Assembly: GCA_021234155.1 (NCBI GenBank)
Contig: JAJEKV010000011.1
Coordinates: 2,108,001-2,172,000 of the forward strand
Source: Isoetes taiwanensis
Taxonomy: Eukaryota > Streptophyta > Lycopodiopsida > Isoetales > Isoetaceae
Direction of reading: 5' to 3'
DNA length: 64,000 nt
Made by a program: the position numbers and the translations under genes. Under the pieces are notes generated by a model. The model searched no databases. It was not told the origin of the DNA and saw only the letters and a list, made by a program, of their open reading frames with translations. Below are positions 23,991 to 34,422 of the stretch, one piece after another (position 1 is the first letter of the stretch; the number at the start of each line of letters is the position of its first letter).

Positions 23991-24709
23991 GCTACAGGTG
24001 ATGAAAGCCTCAAATGAATTCTAGTTTTTTTTCTGGTTTGAATTCTAAAATTTTTATCCAATTAACATCCAACCATTAAATCCCCCAACACATAACAACC
24101 AACACATAACAACCATTGACATTAACAACCAACACATAACTACCATTGACATTAATTAACACAACCATTGGGTCCAACACATTTAAATTAAAATCCCCCT
24201 CAAACCCCCTTTGGTTTGGGTGCATATTCACACGGGGGGTGACGTAGGGCAGCGAGAGCCCTCATAATTGTATTTTGCACGTACGAAATCAACATCATAT
24301 AGTATTTCGCTTGAAATCTTATAGTATTTTGCGAATCTTGTTATACAGTATAGCAAATATTGTACTTGCATACCCCACAAACGAGGAACTTTACGTACGG
24401 TGTAGATTAAGGAATAAGGGGTGAATATGCCTATCCAACAGCTCTCGTTGCCCGGAGTCACCCCCCGTGTGAATATGCACCCAAACCAAAGGGGGTTTGA
24501 GGGGGATTTTAATTTAAATGTGTTGGACCCAATGGTTGTGTTAATTAATGTCAATGGTAGTTATGTGTTGGTTGTTAATGTCAATGGTTGTTATGTGTTG
24601 GTTGTTATGTGTTGGGGGATTTAATGGTTGGATGTTAATTGGATAAAAATTTTAGAATTCAAACCAGAAAAAAAACTAGAATTCATTTGAGGCTTTCATC
24701 ACCTGTAGC
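23991..24709. mobile_element. Long-TIR MITE B, copy 2 (inverted relative to copy 1)
   Basis: 719 bp, the reverse complement of copy 1, with the same GCTACAGGTGATG ends. Its right flank is not the ABCA mirror but different sequence (TTTTGAATTTC), so this is where the palindrome chain stops. Confidence 0.85.
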
Positions 24710-25050
24710 TTTTGAATTTCATCACAATAAAACAAATAGAACATAAGTAAAACTTACCATAAAGATAGAGCAGATTAATCCCATTATTCTGAAAGTCATA
24801 AAGTTTGCAACACCCATACACAAACATTTTTCAATTGGAATTTAACAGCAGCCTTTGGCCTCCATGGATTCTTGTGGTGAGAAACCAAAGTGGGAAACTT
24901 TTCTGCTTGTTAGCACAAGGATCTAGAAGCCTTGGAATTTGCTTAATAACTGCCTCAAAATCTAAAAATGCATAGTAATTTTTTGCAAGCTTCATTCGGA
25001 ATGAGCCATAAAACAATATCCAATAGCGCAATCCTGTATTAATCAGCTAC
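24710..25050 (-). other. Exon-like stretch of unknown origin
   Basis: A minus-strand frame (24831-25031) with KQIPRLLDPCANKQ and a GTAAGT donor near 24759 suggests an exon, possibly of the captured gene's upstream part. I cannot assign it to ABCA or any other family. Confidence 0.25.
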
Positions 25051-25054
25051 CAAA

Positions 25055-25458
25055 CCCGGCCGAAAAATTGATGTTTTAGCATAGATAACTTAACCAAACA
25101 TATCCACATCATACACTATCAAAAAGATCTCGGAGAGAGCTTTCCAAGGCAATAAAAATCATCTAAAACAGAGCTCTGGATCAAAAGTTATGATACGAAA
25201 TGTGTTGCGGGGAAATCAATCACTATATGCGCCCTTCAAGCCCTTCATGTGCCCAACCCGGCCGAAAAATTGCTGTTTTAGCATAGATAACTTAACCAAA
25301 CATATCCATATCATACACTATCAAAAAGATCTCGGAGAGAGCTTTCCAACGCAATAAAAATCATCTGAAACAGAGCTCTGGATCAAAAGTTATGATAAGA
25401 AATGTGTTGCCGGCGGGGAAACTGCACTACATGCGCCCTTCAAGCCCTTCATGCGCCC
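25055..25458. repeat. 202-bp tandem repeat, two copies
   Basis: Units begin at 25055 and 25257 with CCCGGCCGAAAAATTG and both contain AAAAGATCTCGGAGAGAGC. They are followed by a 19-bp repeat (CGCCCTTCAAGCCCTTCAT). Confidence 0.85.
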
Positions 25459-25495
25459 TTCAAGCCCTTCATGTGCCCATTATGCACCACACACA

Positions 25496-26204
25496 CAAAA
25501 AGAGGGCTTTTGTTGTGAGCCATTGGTTGTTGACCATTATGCACCACACGCACAAAAAAATGGCTTTTGTTGTGAGCCATTGGTTGTTGACCATTGAAAA
25601 AAAAATGCTAAAATCAATGGCTCAGAAATGGTGCACTCTAGATGTACGCATTAGTACATCCATTTGAATACATCACGAAATCATAGGAAAACCTTAGTGA
25701 AAAGCGTACAAAAACACAAAGAAAACCCCCTGTTATTATGCTACATATTCAAATGTGAACTTCCGAATTTACTGGCCGATTTTGCAAAGCCCCAGAAGGC
25801 GTCATAGCCAGAGTGCATCACTGAACTCCAAGGCTACATAGCTAGAATACATGGCTGATCCAAGTTCATCCTGACTTCCATGAATTTTTTGACCCTAGAT
25901 GCACAGCCCGATGCTTGGAGACTAAAGCCTGGATCTGCACTGGTGCTTTACAGCAAAGAATGCCCTAAAATGCTATCCACGAGGCTTGCATATTCAACCC
26001 CTAAAATAAAAAGAGGGCTTTTGTTGTGAGCCTTTGGATGTTGGACCATTGAAAAAAAAAAGCTAAATCAACGACTAAGAAATGGTGCACTCTAGATGTA
26101 CGCATTAGTACATCTATTCAAATACGCCATGAAATCTTAGGAAAACCTTTGTGAAAAGCATACAAAAATACAAAGAAAACCCCCTGTTATTATGCTACAT
26201 ATTC
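25496..26204. repeat. 62-bp tandem repeat and a larger direct duplication
   Basis: A 62-bp unit containing GGCTTTTGTTGTGAGCCATT is repeated at about 25500-25600. The block 25496-25754 recurs at 26007-26204, both ending TGTTATTATGCTACATATTC. The second copy abuts the gypsy integrase break, with TAC and ATATTC at the junction. Confidence 0.8.
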
Positions 26205-26519
26205 TGTGCAGATCAATATATACTTGTTCCGGCTCCACCGTGTTGGAGGATTTATGGGTCCCACAAAATCAATTCCCCACTTCTCAAAAGGTCGGATCGG
26301 CACAACGGGATACAGTGGCATCAAATCTCTTCTCGTGGGTCTTCCCACGCGTTGGCATGGATCACATTTTCTCACATACTCTGCCGCATCTTTATATAAG
26401 GTAGGCCACCAATAACCTGCCTGAAGTATTTTTCTTGCCGTTACTGCAGCTCCAAAGTGCCCTCCTTCAGGGGCTTCGTGACAATCCTCTAATATCCGTT
26501 TGACCTCGTGAGGCAACAC
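26190..26519 (-). pseudogene. Gypsy integrase, N-terminal zinc-binding part and first catalytic Asp
   Basis: The HHCC zinc motif is seen as CHEAPEGGHFG ... KCDPCQ, with ILQAGYWWPTLYKDA between. The catalytic core begins with RPFEKWGIDFVGPI (first Asp of the DDE triad) and ends at ICTEYV, where foreign DNA begins. The rest of the core is at 16347-16612. Confidence 0.85.
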
Positions 26520-26525
26520 GCATCT

Positions 26526-27161
26526 TCATAGAATATAATCCCGTCCTTGTTTGTATAACACTCCAGCCAACATGGTATAACCAGCAGCTTGCTGTATGAA
26601 TCGCTTCTTTTCCGAGGAAGTAAGCTCGCCTGGTAGCTCCCCACTTACCAAATACTGTCCAAGGCCCGTATACCATTCTGGCACCGCCTCCACATTAAAT
26701 AACTCCGCATCAGGCAACTCATCTGGAATTGCTTCTTTTGGTTCTTCTCCAGGCAATCTTGATAAATGATCTGGCCCTACATGAGAACTGCCAGGCTTCA
26801 ACACCACTTTGAACTCGAACTCTTGTAGGAGAAGTAACCATCTCGTTACTCTACCAGTTTGGCACGGTTTCAAGATCAAATATTTCAAAGCCTGGTGGTC
26901 CACATAGAACACAAATGGCTTGCCCAATAAATAGTGGCGATACTTTTGGATAGAATATATCATGCCAAGCCCTTCCCTTTCGGTGGTAGAGTAATTCTTT
27001 TTAGCTTTGGTTAATTGTCGACTTGCATAATATATTGGATGATCCCATCCATCTTCTTGCTTTTGAGATAATATACTCCCAATGGCATAACTTGAAGCAT
27101 CAACATGCACGTGGAATTCGATATCCCATCTAAGCCATTTCAAGATAGGTGATTGGACCAA
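26526..27161 (-). pseudogene. Gypsy RNase H and linker
   Basis: The RNase H acidic residues appear in FHVHVDASSYAIG, STTEREGLGM, YVDHQALKYL and VGPDHLSRLPGEE. The frame continues to QGRDYIL and a stop just before the integrase zinc motif. Confidence 0.85.
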
Positions 27162-27194
27162 AGCCTTTTTGAGTGCTTCAAATGCAGCTTGACA

Positions 27195-27398
27195 CTATTC
27201 ACTCCACTGGTACTCTACTTCTTTCTTTAGCAAATTGGTCAATGGAAGAGCTGTGTCTGCATATCTTCGGATGAATCGTCTATGATATCCCACATGTCCC
27301 AAAAATGCTTGTAATTGCTTCACATCTTCTGGTGATGGTAATTCAATGATTATCTTCACTTTTTCCGGATCCACTGCTAATCCTTGGGCTGTCACCAC
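27195..27398 (-). pseudogene. Gypsy RT connection segment between two stops
   Basis: It encodes LAVDPEKVKIIIELPSPED and FLGHVGYHRRFI, the standard thumb/connection region that follows the RT palm. It is bounded by an in-frame stop at 27399 (after VVRGVLLG) and another at 27195 (after YQWSE). Confidence 0.85.
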
Positions 27399-28445
27399 TC
27401 ATCCTAGCAACACCCCTCTCACGACTGCAAACGTGCATTTGAGTGGATTTAATGATATCCCATAGTCTCGGCACTTGCAAAAACACTTTTCTAGTTTTCT
27501 TTGATGATCTCCATAACTGCTATATACGCAAAAGTCATCCAAAAATACTTCCATAAATTCCTTCAAAAAATCCTTGAAGGCTGCCGTCACTACTCGTTGG
27601 AATGTAGCTAGGGCATTGCACAACCCAAACGACATCACCTTATACATAAAGCAACCCCACTCGGTCACAAATGCGGTCTTCTCCCGATCTTCAGGTGCAA
27701 TAGTGACTTGGTTATATCCGCTAAATCCATCCATAAAAGAATAAAGTTCATGGCCCGCCACTTCGTCTAGCACTGCATCAGTAAAAGGTACTGGAAATCT
27801 GTCCTTCACTGTGGCAGCGTTCAGCTTTCGGTAATCCATACAAACTTTTAACTTCTTATTCTTCTTGGGCACAATCACTATTGGGGATACCCAATCACTC
27901 CCTTCAACAGCAACAATAAATCCGGCTTTCAATAACCCATCAATTTCCGCTCTTACTGCTTTACTATAATTCGGATTCATTTGATAAGCTCGTTGTCGTA
28001 TAGGCTTTGCATCAGGTACCAGTTGTATTCGATGTTGACACAACGCTGGTTCTATCCCTCGTAAATCTCTGTAACTCCATGCGAAGACATCTTTATAGGC
28101 TACAAATAATTCGTAATACAACTGCCTCTCTTCTTCTGGTAACTGTGCTCCTACTCGAACCACCTTAGGTTCCTCCTCAGTTCCCATGTTCAACTCAATC
28201 ACTTCTGGCAGTTCCAAACTTTCTGGCATATTTCTTCGACCAACCACTTCACAAGCTGGTGCTTCATTTAACTTGATCTCTCCCTCCTCGTATTCAAAGA
28301 AATAAGAAGGGAACTCTTCTAACCTTTCTTCTTTTGATACTTCTTCCCTGAGAGCCTCTTCCTTTTTAGACAAATTCAAAGCTTTCCATCGAGCTTTCTT
28401 TCCCTTCTTCAGCAATTGTTGTTGAGTTGGTGGCTCCAACTCCAC
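27399..28445 (-). pseudogene. Gypsy reverse transcriptase
   Basis: The RT fingers and palm are clear: VSPIVIVPKKNKKLKVCMDY (about residue 190), SFMDGFSGYNQV with the first catalytic Asp, AFVTEWGCFMYKVMSFGLCN, and EVFLDDFCVYS, which replaces the usual YxDD with FLDD (about residue 305). The first 120 residues are an acidic linker from the protease. The frame overlaps the protease frame by 37 nt. Confidence 0.88.
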
Positions 28446-29608
28446 CTAGAAGTGTCAGCCCTATAAGTGGGACGTAATTGCAAAGCTTTATATCCCCTTT
28501 CTTCTTCAAGTTCTACTAGAGCCGCCTCTTTGTCCTCTTCATCGGATAATTCTTCTTCATCCTCTTCATCAGAGCTTGTATCGCTATCAATCTCTTGAAC
28601 TCGTCCAGCCGCCGAAATCCTTCCTGGAGAGATATGTACTTTGATAGAAACTGCATTGTTCCCATCTCCTATGGTCAATAATCCCATTGACCAGTCGTGC
28701 TTGGCTCTGGCTTGCATCAGCCAAGGTCTTCCCAGTAGTAGAGGATAGACTAGCGCTCCCTTCATCACCATCTTTAGGACCACATAGTCCACGTAAAACA
28801 TGATGCCAGCTATCAGTGTTTGTATTCCGGTGATAACACCAATTGAGTTCACACGTCGTTGGTCGGCCATCTTGACCACAAAGTGTACTGGAACCAGTTC
28901 AGGCAGCTCCAATTTCCTCCACATGTGTTCAGGCATAATATTGATGCATGACCTCCCATCAATGGTACAGTTTCGGATCAATTTGCCATTTATTTCCAAG
29001 TCCAAACATGGTGAATTCATATCCGCAATTACTGGCCATGCCGAATTCACGACCACTTCTGTTTGACCCTTCAATGCGGCCATCACGACTTTTCTACACC
29101 CTGGTGCCAAATTCAACAGTTGTCCAAAGGTAATAGATGGTCTAACTTGCTCCATATCCTTCAAGATGTCATATGGTTGTTCACTTCCAAGTTGTAAAAC
29201 CTTCTTGTATCGTCGGCGAATCTTTTTCTCTCTTGCCTTTTCCTTTTGTTGCGACTGCTCCACCACTTGTTCCTTGATTTGCCGCAAATCTTCTGGTCTT
29301 GGAATATCTTCCACGTTCTGGATCATCTGATCTCCCTCTTCTTCCTCATTCTCATCTTGGAATCGAACAATTGGTGTTCTAATGGATTCCTGGTTTTGAT
29401 TTATTAGCCTATTACATCGTTGTGCACGTGTCTCATACGCAAGAATTTCGTCTTCCATTGATTTTTTGAGAATAAATACATCATTAGAATCCACCATTGG
29501 TTTCTTTCCCTTATCTCGTTCGCCCGTTTTTCTGGGTTCTAATTTATGTGGACATTCAGCTTGAATATGTAGCCATTGACAAATGCCGCACACTGGCTGA
29601 TACTCCAC
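28409..29608 (-). pseudogene. Gypsy retropepsin and linker
   Basis: The aspartic protease motif is IRNCTIDGRSCINIM, followed by a second retropepsin signature YPLLLGRPWLMQA. The active site reads DGR rather than D[S/T]G, as in many plant gypsy elements of this type. The N-terminus carries a Cys-rich piece continuing from the zinc-knuckle region, and the C-terminus is strongly acidic. Confidence 0.8.
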
Positions 29609-30125
29609 TGGAGCTCTTGGATTGGGACATTCTGGGGCAATATGTCCGAAGTTCTTGCAACGATAGCATTGTATGGGTTTTCTTTGTCGATATGACGGCC
29701 GTGGTCCCTTGTTGCGGCGCTACGGCATACGCTGAATGATATGGCTGGGTTTGCACATAGATAGACTCTTCTTGAGGTTGAACTTGATAGGAAGTACGTT
29801 GCGGTGGTATCCATTGCGAAGATACTGCACCCCCTTGCCGATTTGGATTAAAATAACAAGCAACGGCCATATGATTCCTTCTTCCACAAATTTGGCACTT
29901 AGGTTTGTCGCTCGTAATTCCACACTCATGTGGAAGGTGTCCTGGCCTCTTGCACTTCACGCACCATACATTGGCCCTTTCTTTTTGTTCATGGACCCTT
30001 CCTGCTGCTCCGTGCATCCAGTTGAGTTGCAATTCGGAAAGTTGCTTTGTCAATGACTCCACAATGTCTTCTTTAACCTTCAATTTGGTTCTCCATATTG
30101 ATGGGACTTGCCATGGTAGGAGCAT
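29556..30125 (-). pseudogene. Gypsy gag C-terminus with CCHC zinc knuckles
   Basis: Two knuckles are in this frame, CVKCKRPGHLPHEC (residues 55-68) and CQICGRRNHMAVAC (77-90). After a frameshift near 29690 a third (CYRCKNFGHIAPEC) and a degenerate fourth (CGICQWLHIQAEC) follow toward the protease. Four knuckles in a row is more than the usual one or two. Confidence 0.8.
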
Positions 30126-31035
30126 TTGGCAAAGTTACTGTTGGATTGGCTGATAATGATAGGGGCGCAATGGGAATGGCAGCCGGTGCTACCGGATTGC
30201 TTTGCATTTGTTGTTGGAGGCGGAAATAATCCACCTTCCACGAAGGTTGGAATGTGTTGGCTGCCATAGGAATCATCCCTCCTCCACTTGAAAGAATTGG
30301 CAAGGTTCCTTGTACTCCAAAACTCGTCGTGTCATATTGTGATGCCACCCTCGTGGCGTCATCCAAAGTAGCCGGTTGGCTTGCTTTCACAAATAATTGG
30401 AGTAAAGGGGGCAATCCCTCCACAAAATATCTTACTTGTTCTTCGGCGGCAGGTAGCGGGTCTCTTTTTGACAACAAGCTTTTGTATCTCAAGATATAAC
30501 TTTGCAAAGTCTCATCTGGATAGCACTTAATGTGCGTGAGTTATTGGAAAATTCTCTCCTTGAACCCGGCTCCTCTAAATTGGGTTAGAAAAGCCTCTTT
30601 TAATGCATTCCAATTTGTAAAAGGCGTGGTCTCCTGAGATTGCCAATACCACCGTGCTGCATACTGTTGAAGTGTTCCTGGAAATAATTTTAACCGGTCA
30701 ACATCATTTTTTCCATTTGCGGTGCTAGCAGTTAGGAATGCATATAGATGCCCATCGGCATCATCTCCTCGATAGAACTTTGGATATTTCAAATCTCCCA
30801 TTCTTGCAACGGTTCTTGATTCTTGAATTTGAATTTCTTGGGCAGGTTCTACCGATGTTGTTGAAGTCGTGCCCTGCGAATCTAAAAGGGCTGGCGCACT
30901 TGACACCCTCAGAAAATATAGATCTTCGTAGCGTAACTCTCTTTCTCTTTGTTTAAATCGTAATTCTCGTTCGCGGCGTTGCCGTTCCACAATCCTATCG
31001 TGTTCTTCTTTGGATTCCGTTCCTTGCACGTACAT
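30073..31035 (-). pseudogene. Gypsy gag (retrotransposon gag domain)
   Basis: A coiled-coil-like Arg/Glu-rich start (ERQRRERELRFKQRERELR) is followed by the gag core: PKFYRGDDADGHLYAFL, LQQYAARWYW, NWNALKEAFLTQF, then SYILRYKSLLSKRDP and VRYFVEGLPP. One in-frame TAA at about 30541 splits the core after the phrase ERIFQ; both sides are in the same frame. Confidence 0.85.
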
Positions 31036-31197
31036 ACATTGACGGAGGGAGTTGGCCCGGTTTTCTTTTTACCGTGGCTTGGCTCCTCTTCTCTATCTAA
31101 TGTTGTCAGCTTCCTTGGACAGATCTCCTTCCACGAGCACCACGATTGTTTTCCCGGCCAGTGCACCACTTTTATGTCGAGCCCTAGCTCGCAACCT

Positions 31198-32886
31198 GAG
31201 AGAAGTGTAGTGCTGTGAAAGAGAACACCCAAGGAGACTAGAACGAAAAATCAAACTTTATTGCACACTTTGATGGTTGGAAAAACCCCAACCGTGATTA
31301 CATATTTATAGTCCCCTGCCACGTCATCGCCACATCATCACACCCCTTCAATTTCGTATGCCCTTTGAATTTCGTATTTGCCACCAAGGCGGATCGCCCT
31401 CGTGGCATGCCACGTCATCGAATATGCCACATGGACATGCCATGTCATCAATATTCCCACGTCTCATTCTTCTTGAGATGGCTCAGTCGAGGTACCCTCC
31501 CCATATCGTTTCCTTGGCCTACAACCTGTCGGCCATGATCTCTTGGCCACAGGGCGCTTCCGATTAGGGTATGAGCTTATAAGCTCTGAGTAAGTAGTGG
31601 TTGGGTAGGTTCGCACAACAGCTATACGCCTTTTAAATTCTTCCCACTCTCTCGGCTCCATCTTCCTACTGGTGAGTAAAGCTTCTGCCACAAACCATCC
31701 TTCTCCGCGATTGCACATACTAAGCTGGCCTTCATAGGTTACCTCCCCAAAGGGCGGTTTCTGTAACTTTCCCATGGTCGTGGAGTATAATAAATGGGTA
31801 GCCCTGTTTCCGGCTTCTAGATTCCTCCCTTTTGGATTCCATTTTATAACAGAGGGTGGGTTTTTATTCCTGGAACCAAATCCTGCACAGATGGCTCGGA
31901 TGCACCAGTTCCGGCCTGCTCCGATTCTTCAATCTTGACGGCCTTCTATCCGGGCAGTGCAAACCCTGACAATCTCCCGATTCCCTTAATCGGCCTGACA
32001 CAAGCCCATTTTCTTCAGAATCGAACCCTGACTCCAATCTTTTGCATTGCCATGGCGGATTTAGACTCAAGCCGTCCTATTGTTCTTAAAACAAGTTCTT
32101 CGATGGCTGATTTAAGCCATATCCGACCACTCCTTCTTCTTCAGTCCCGATTTGCTTCTGATTTCCTTCAAGCGATCCTTCCCTTGTCCTTTAATCAAGT
32201 CGACTCTGCTTTTGATCTGTGCCCACCGATCTTTAGAAGATCCTTGCCAATCCAGAAAGCCATGGCTTTTCGCCCAATCAGCCCGGCCTAGGAGTCCGTC
32301 CGTTCACAACCCTGGTCGAAAACATTTCCCCTTTTGTTACAATTTGCCCATGTTGACAATTTCCTGTTTTCTTCCTTTTTCCCAGTGGTTCCAAACTCGA
32401 CCTTGCCCCTCGCCATGATTCTTTCTTTGCCATTCCTTTCTCCCTAGGGTCTTTTTACTTTTCAATGGTTTTTAGTCTCCATTCTCGGCTTGCACCCTTG
32501 TATATATTCTTTGCCGACAATCTTCTCTTTTCTTCCATGGTTAATTTCACTTCCATGGTTCTTCTCAAGGGTTTCTCTCCCTTTAATTCTCACATCTTCT
32601 CGTCTCGTTACTTGACCCCTTTTCCTTTGAGGCCTTTATTTTGCCACGTTATCTCCCTTTTTCCACCATAGGTATTTTTCTTCTATGGGGTTCTTCTCCC
32701 GACAACCCTGTTGCCATAACAGTCCTTCCCATATCTTTCTCATGGGTTATTCGTAGCGCATTTCTCAGGCTACTTGCTTCCCTTTCCATAACTGTCTAGC
32801 TTTCTTTCTTAAGCTAGCAGTTTGCCATGGTAATTTGCATATTTAGAAGTATTTTGCAACTTTTGTACCTTCATTGGCAGACGACA
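31198..32886 (-). mobile_element. Gypsy 5' LTR, full length, 1,689 bp
   Basis: On the minus strand it runs from TGTCGTCTGCCAATGAAGG to CTACACTTCTCTC. U3 contains an open frame (31464-31775) that is also open in the other two LTR copies. Several CACGTCATC/TGACGTGGC repeats lie between that frame and the TATA box. About 900 bp between 31958 and 32840 is absent from the two LTRs in palindrome P1. The right flank (GATGTGTTTGACAAAT) is ORF-B sequence of the helicase element, so the gypsy landed in that element. Confidence 0.8.
31257..31310 (-). promoter_or_regulatory. LTR TATA box and poly(A) signal
   Basis: On the minus strand CTATAAATATG at about 31302-31310 is a TATA box, and AATAAA at 31257-31262 is a poly(A) signal about 45 nt downstream, marking a short R region. 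Both are conserved in the LTR at 13009-13788. Confidence 0.65.
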
Positions 32887-34420
32887 GATGTGTTTGACAA
32901 ATCCTGTGATTCTCTGTTGTTACAACAACCCAAATCTATATGAATCATATCAAATAAACAAGATGACATGAAGACCATGAATAGCGGTTCAATCTTAACT
33001 CAACTTCTCTCGGCTTTTCTATCCTTCTTTATAATAAAAGGTGTACTGGCCCCCTTTTGTCTACTTGACCATTGGAATAGGATGCCAGGTTAAGAACAAA
33101 AAGATCACAACCAAGTGTGCATCCAAGTCCTATCTTGATAGCATCCACTATTTGGTCTCAATGTCTGCTATTGAATAGTAGTCGGGTGTATTGAAGCATG
33201 ATCATATGTACAATTGCACTACAGTTGTAGAGGTTGCTACAAGAAATGTAGATGTCCAGATGCAGCAACATTCCCCATAAGGTGAGGTTTATTGCTATGT
33301 TTAGGCCACTCATTTATTCAGTTTCAAGTTGCAAGTGCTTTTAATTAAACAAGTTATTCTCTCCATTGTTGATTCTCATCTTTCAAGGCTCCTTATACGT
33401 AAGGAATGTATGTAGAATGTTACGTCTTTCAGGAAGAGCAAACCAATCATTTTGAACTGCTAGGCTTTGCATTTGCATGATGGCTTAGGTGCACTTGCTG
33501 ATTTTATCATTGTGGCAAAGGATTTTGACCTTCTGACAAATCCATTTTGAATCATGCGGCTCGTATGAGTAGTTGGATCGAAACATTCTCACTGAAGATA
33601 CGCTATTTTCTCTCCATTATGAGTAGGGAATATCAATCATTTGAAGCTCTAGATTTGCATGATGGGTTAGAGTGCACTTATTGGTATTTTTCTCTTTTTA
33701 TGTACATTGTGTATGTTGACAAAATAAAGAGTTTGCGAGCTTTGAAATTATATGAAATCTTATCGTGTGCCTTTAGAACATGTGCCAATTTGATCATGAG
33801 CCATGTGCCTATTTCATCATGATTCAAGATGACAAATCAAATGATATAGATAACTTGAGCTTGAAAATTCTATAAGATGTACTTGCAAAAGGACTTTTAG
33901 TTCACCATGATGTCATTGTCTGTCAGGATTTGCAAGCTTAATTGTTTTGTTATGAAGTTATTTATATTACATTTGCTACTCATTTTTGTTCATATGTTAT
34001 GTTCGTGCCATAATAAAAATCCAAGTTTGTGGTTTGTGTCATATATGTCTGTTGCCTCTAAAGTGGCACATTTATTGCCTCTAAATCAGTCGAATTCATG
34101 TTTATTGCCTCTAAAGTAGCCCAATTTTAAGAAGAAAAAGAATCGTATGTTTCTTTGTTGCACATGATGACAAAAGAATATTGCGCCTTAGCTACTTGAA
34201 TGCGTCAATTTTCCTTAATAATTATGTTAGTATCCCCGTTCTTCTAACATCACCAAGTACATATTTGTAGATCGTTGCCCAACATGGTAGTTGATTGCTC
34301 AACATTGTATGTTCGTTTGCCCAATACTATAAAAAAATGCACCTAAACTGCTTCAATACACCATGTTGTCCACATCCAATTTCAAGACATTTTGCTCAAT
34401 ATATATATAGAAAAACAGAC
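32887..34420. other. AT-rich stretch without a gene
   Basis: The first 20 or so bases are ORF-B sequence flanking the LTR. The remainder shows only short diverged internal duplications (AATCATTTTGAACTGCTAGG against AATCATTTGAAGCTCTAG) and a small TTATTGCCTCTAAA repeat near 34070-34115. Confidence 0.5.
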
Positions 34421-34422
34421 AG

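Larger units (their letters stand above)
19017..24709. repeat. Palindrome P3, 5,693 bp, centred on MITE A copy 2
   Basis: MITE B1 and ABCA unit 2 mirror ABCA unit 3 and MITE B2 around a centre near 21,863. The arms differ by a one-base indel and at least three substitutions, so this pair is older or more diverged than P2. Confidence 0.9.
26204..32886 (-). mobile_element. Ty3/gypsy LTR retrotransposon, 5' LTR to broken integrase
   Basis: Order on the minus strand is LTR, gag, zinc knuckles, retropepsin, reverse transcriptase, RNase H, integrase, which is the Ty3/gypsy order. Coding frames are broken by several stops and at least one frameshift. The 3' part has been separated by the 9.6 kb block to the left. 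No clear primer-binding site complementary to initiator tRNA-Met was found next to the LTR. It would copy itself through RNA and reverse transcription, but this copy cannot. Confidence 0.9.

Noticed and set aside
16609-26204. CACTA-type transposon explaining the 9.6 kb insertion (3-bp duplication)
   Set aside because: The ends are not inverted repeats of each other (GTAATGT against GCATAAT), there is no CACTA terminus, and no transposase is seen.
28800-30499. Plus-strand ORFs across the gypsy gag-pol region
   Set aside because: Shadow frames of the minus-strand retrotransposon.
31935-32671. Plus-strand ORFs in the long LTR (118, 88 and 68 codons)
   Set aside because: Pyrimidine-rich sequence on the antisense strand of the LTR, no domain, absent from the two shorter LTR copies.
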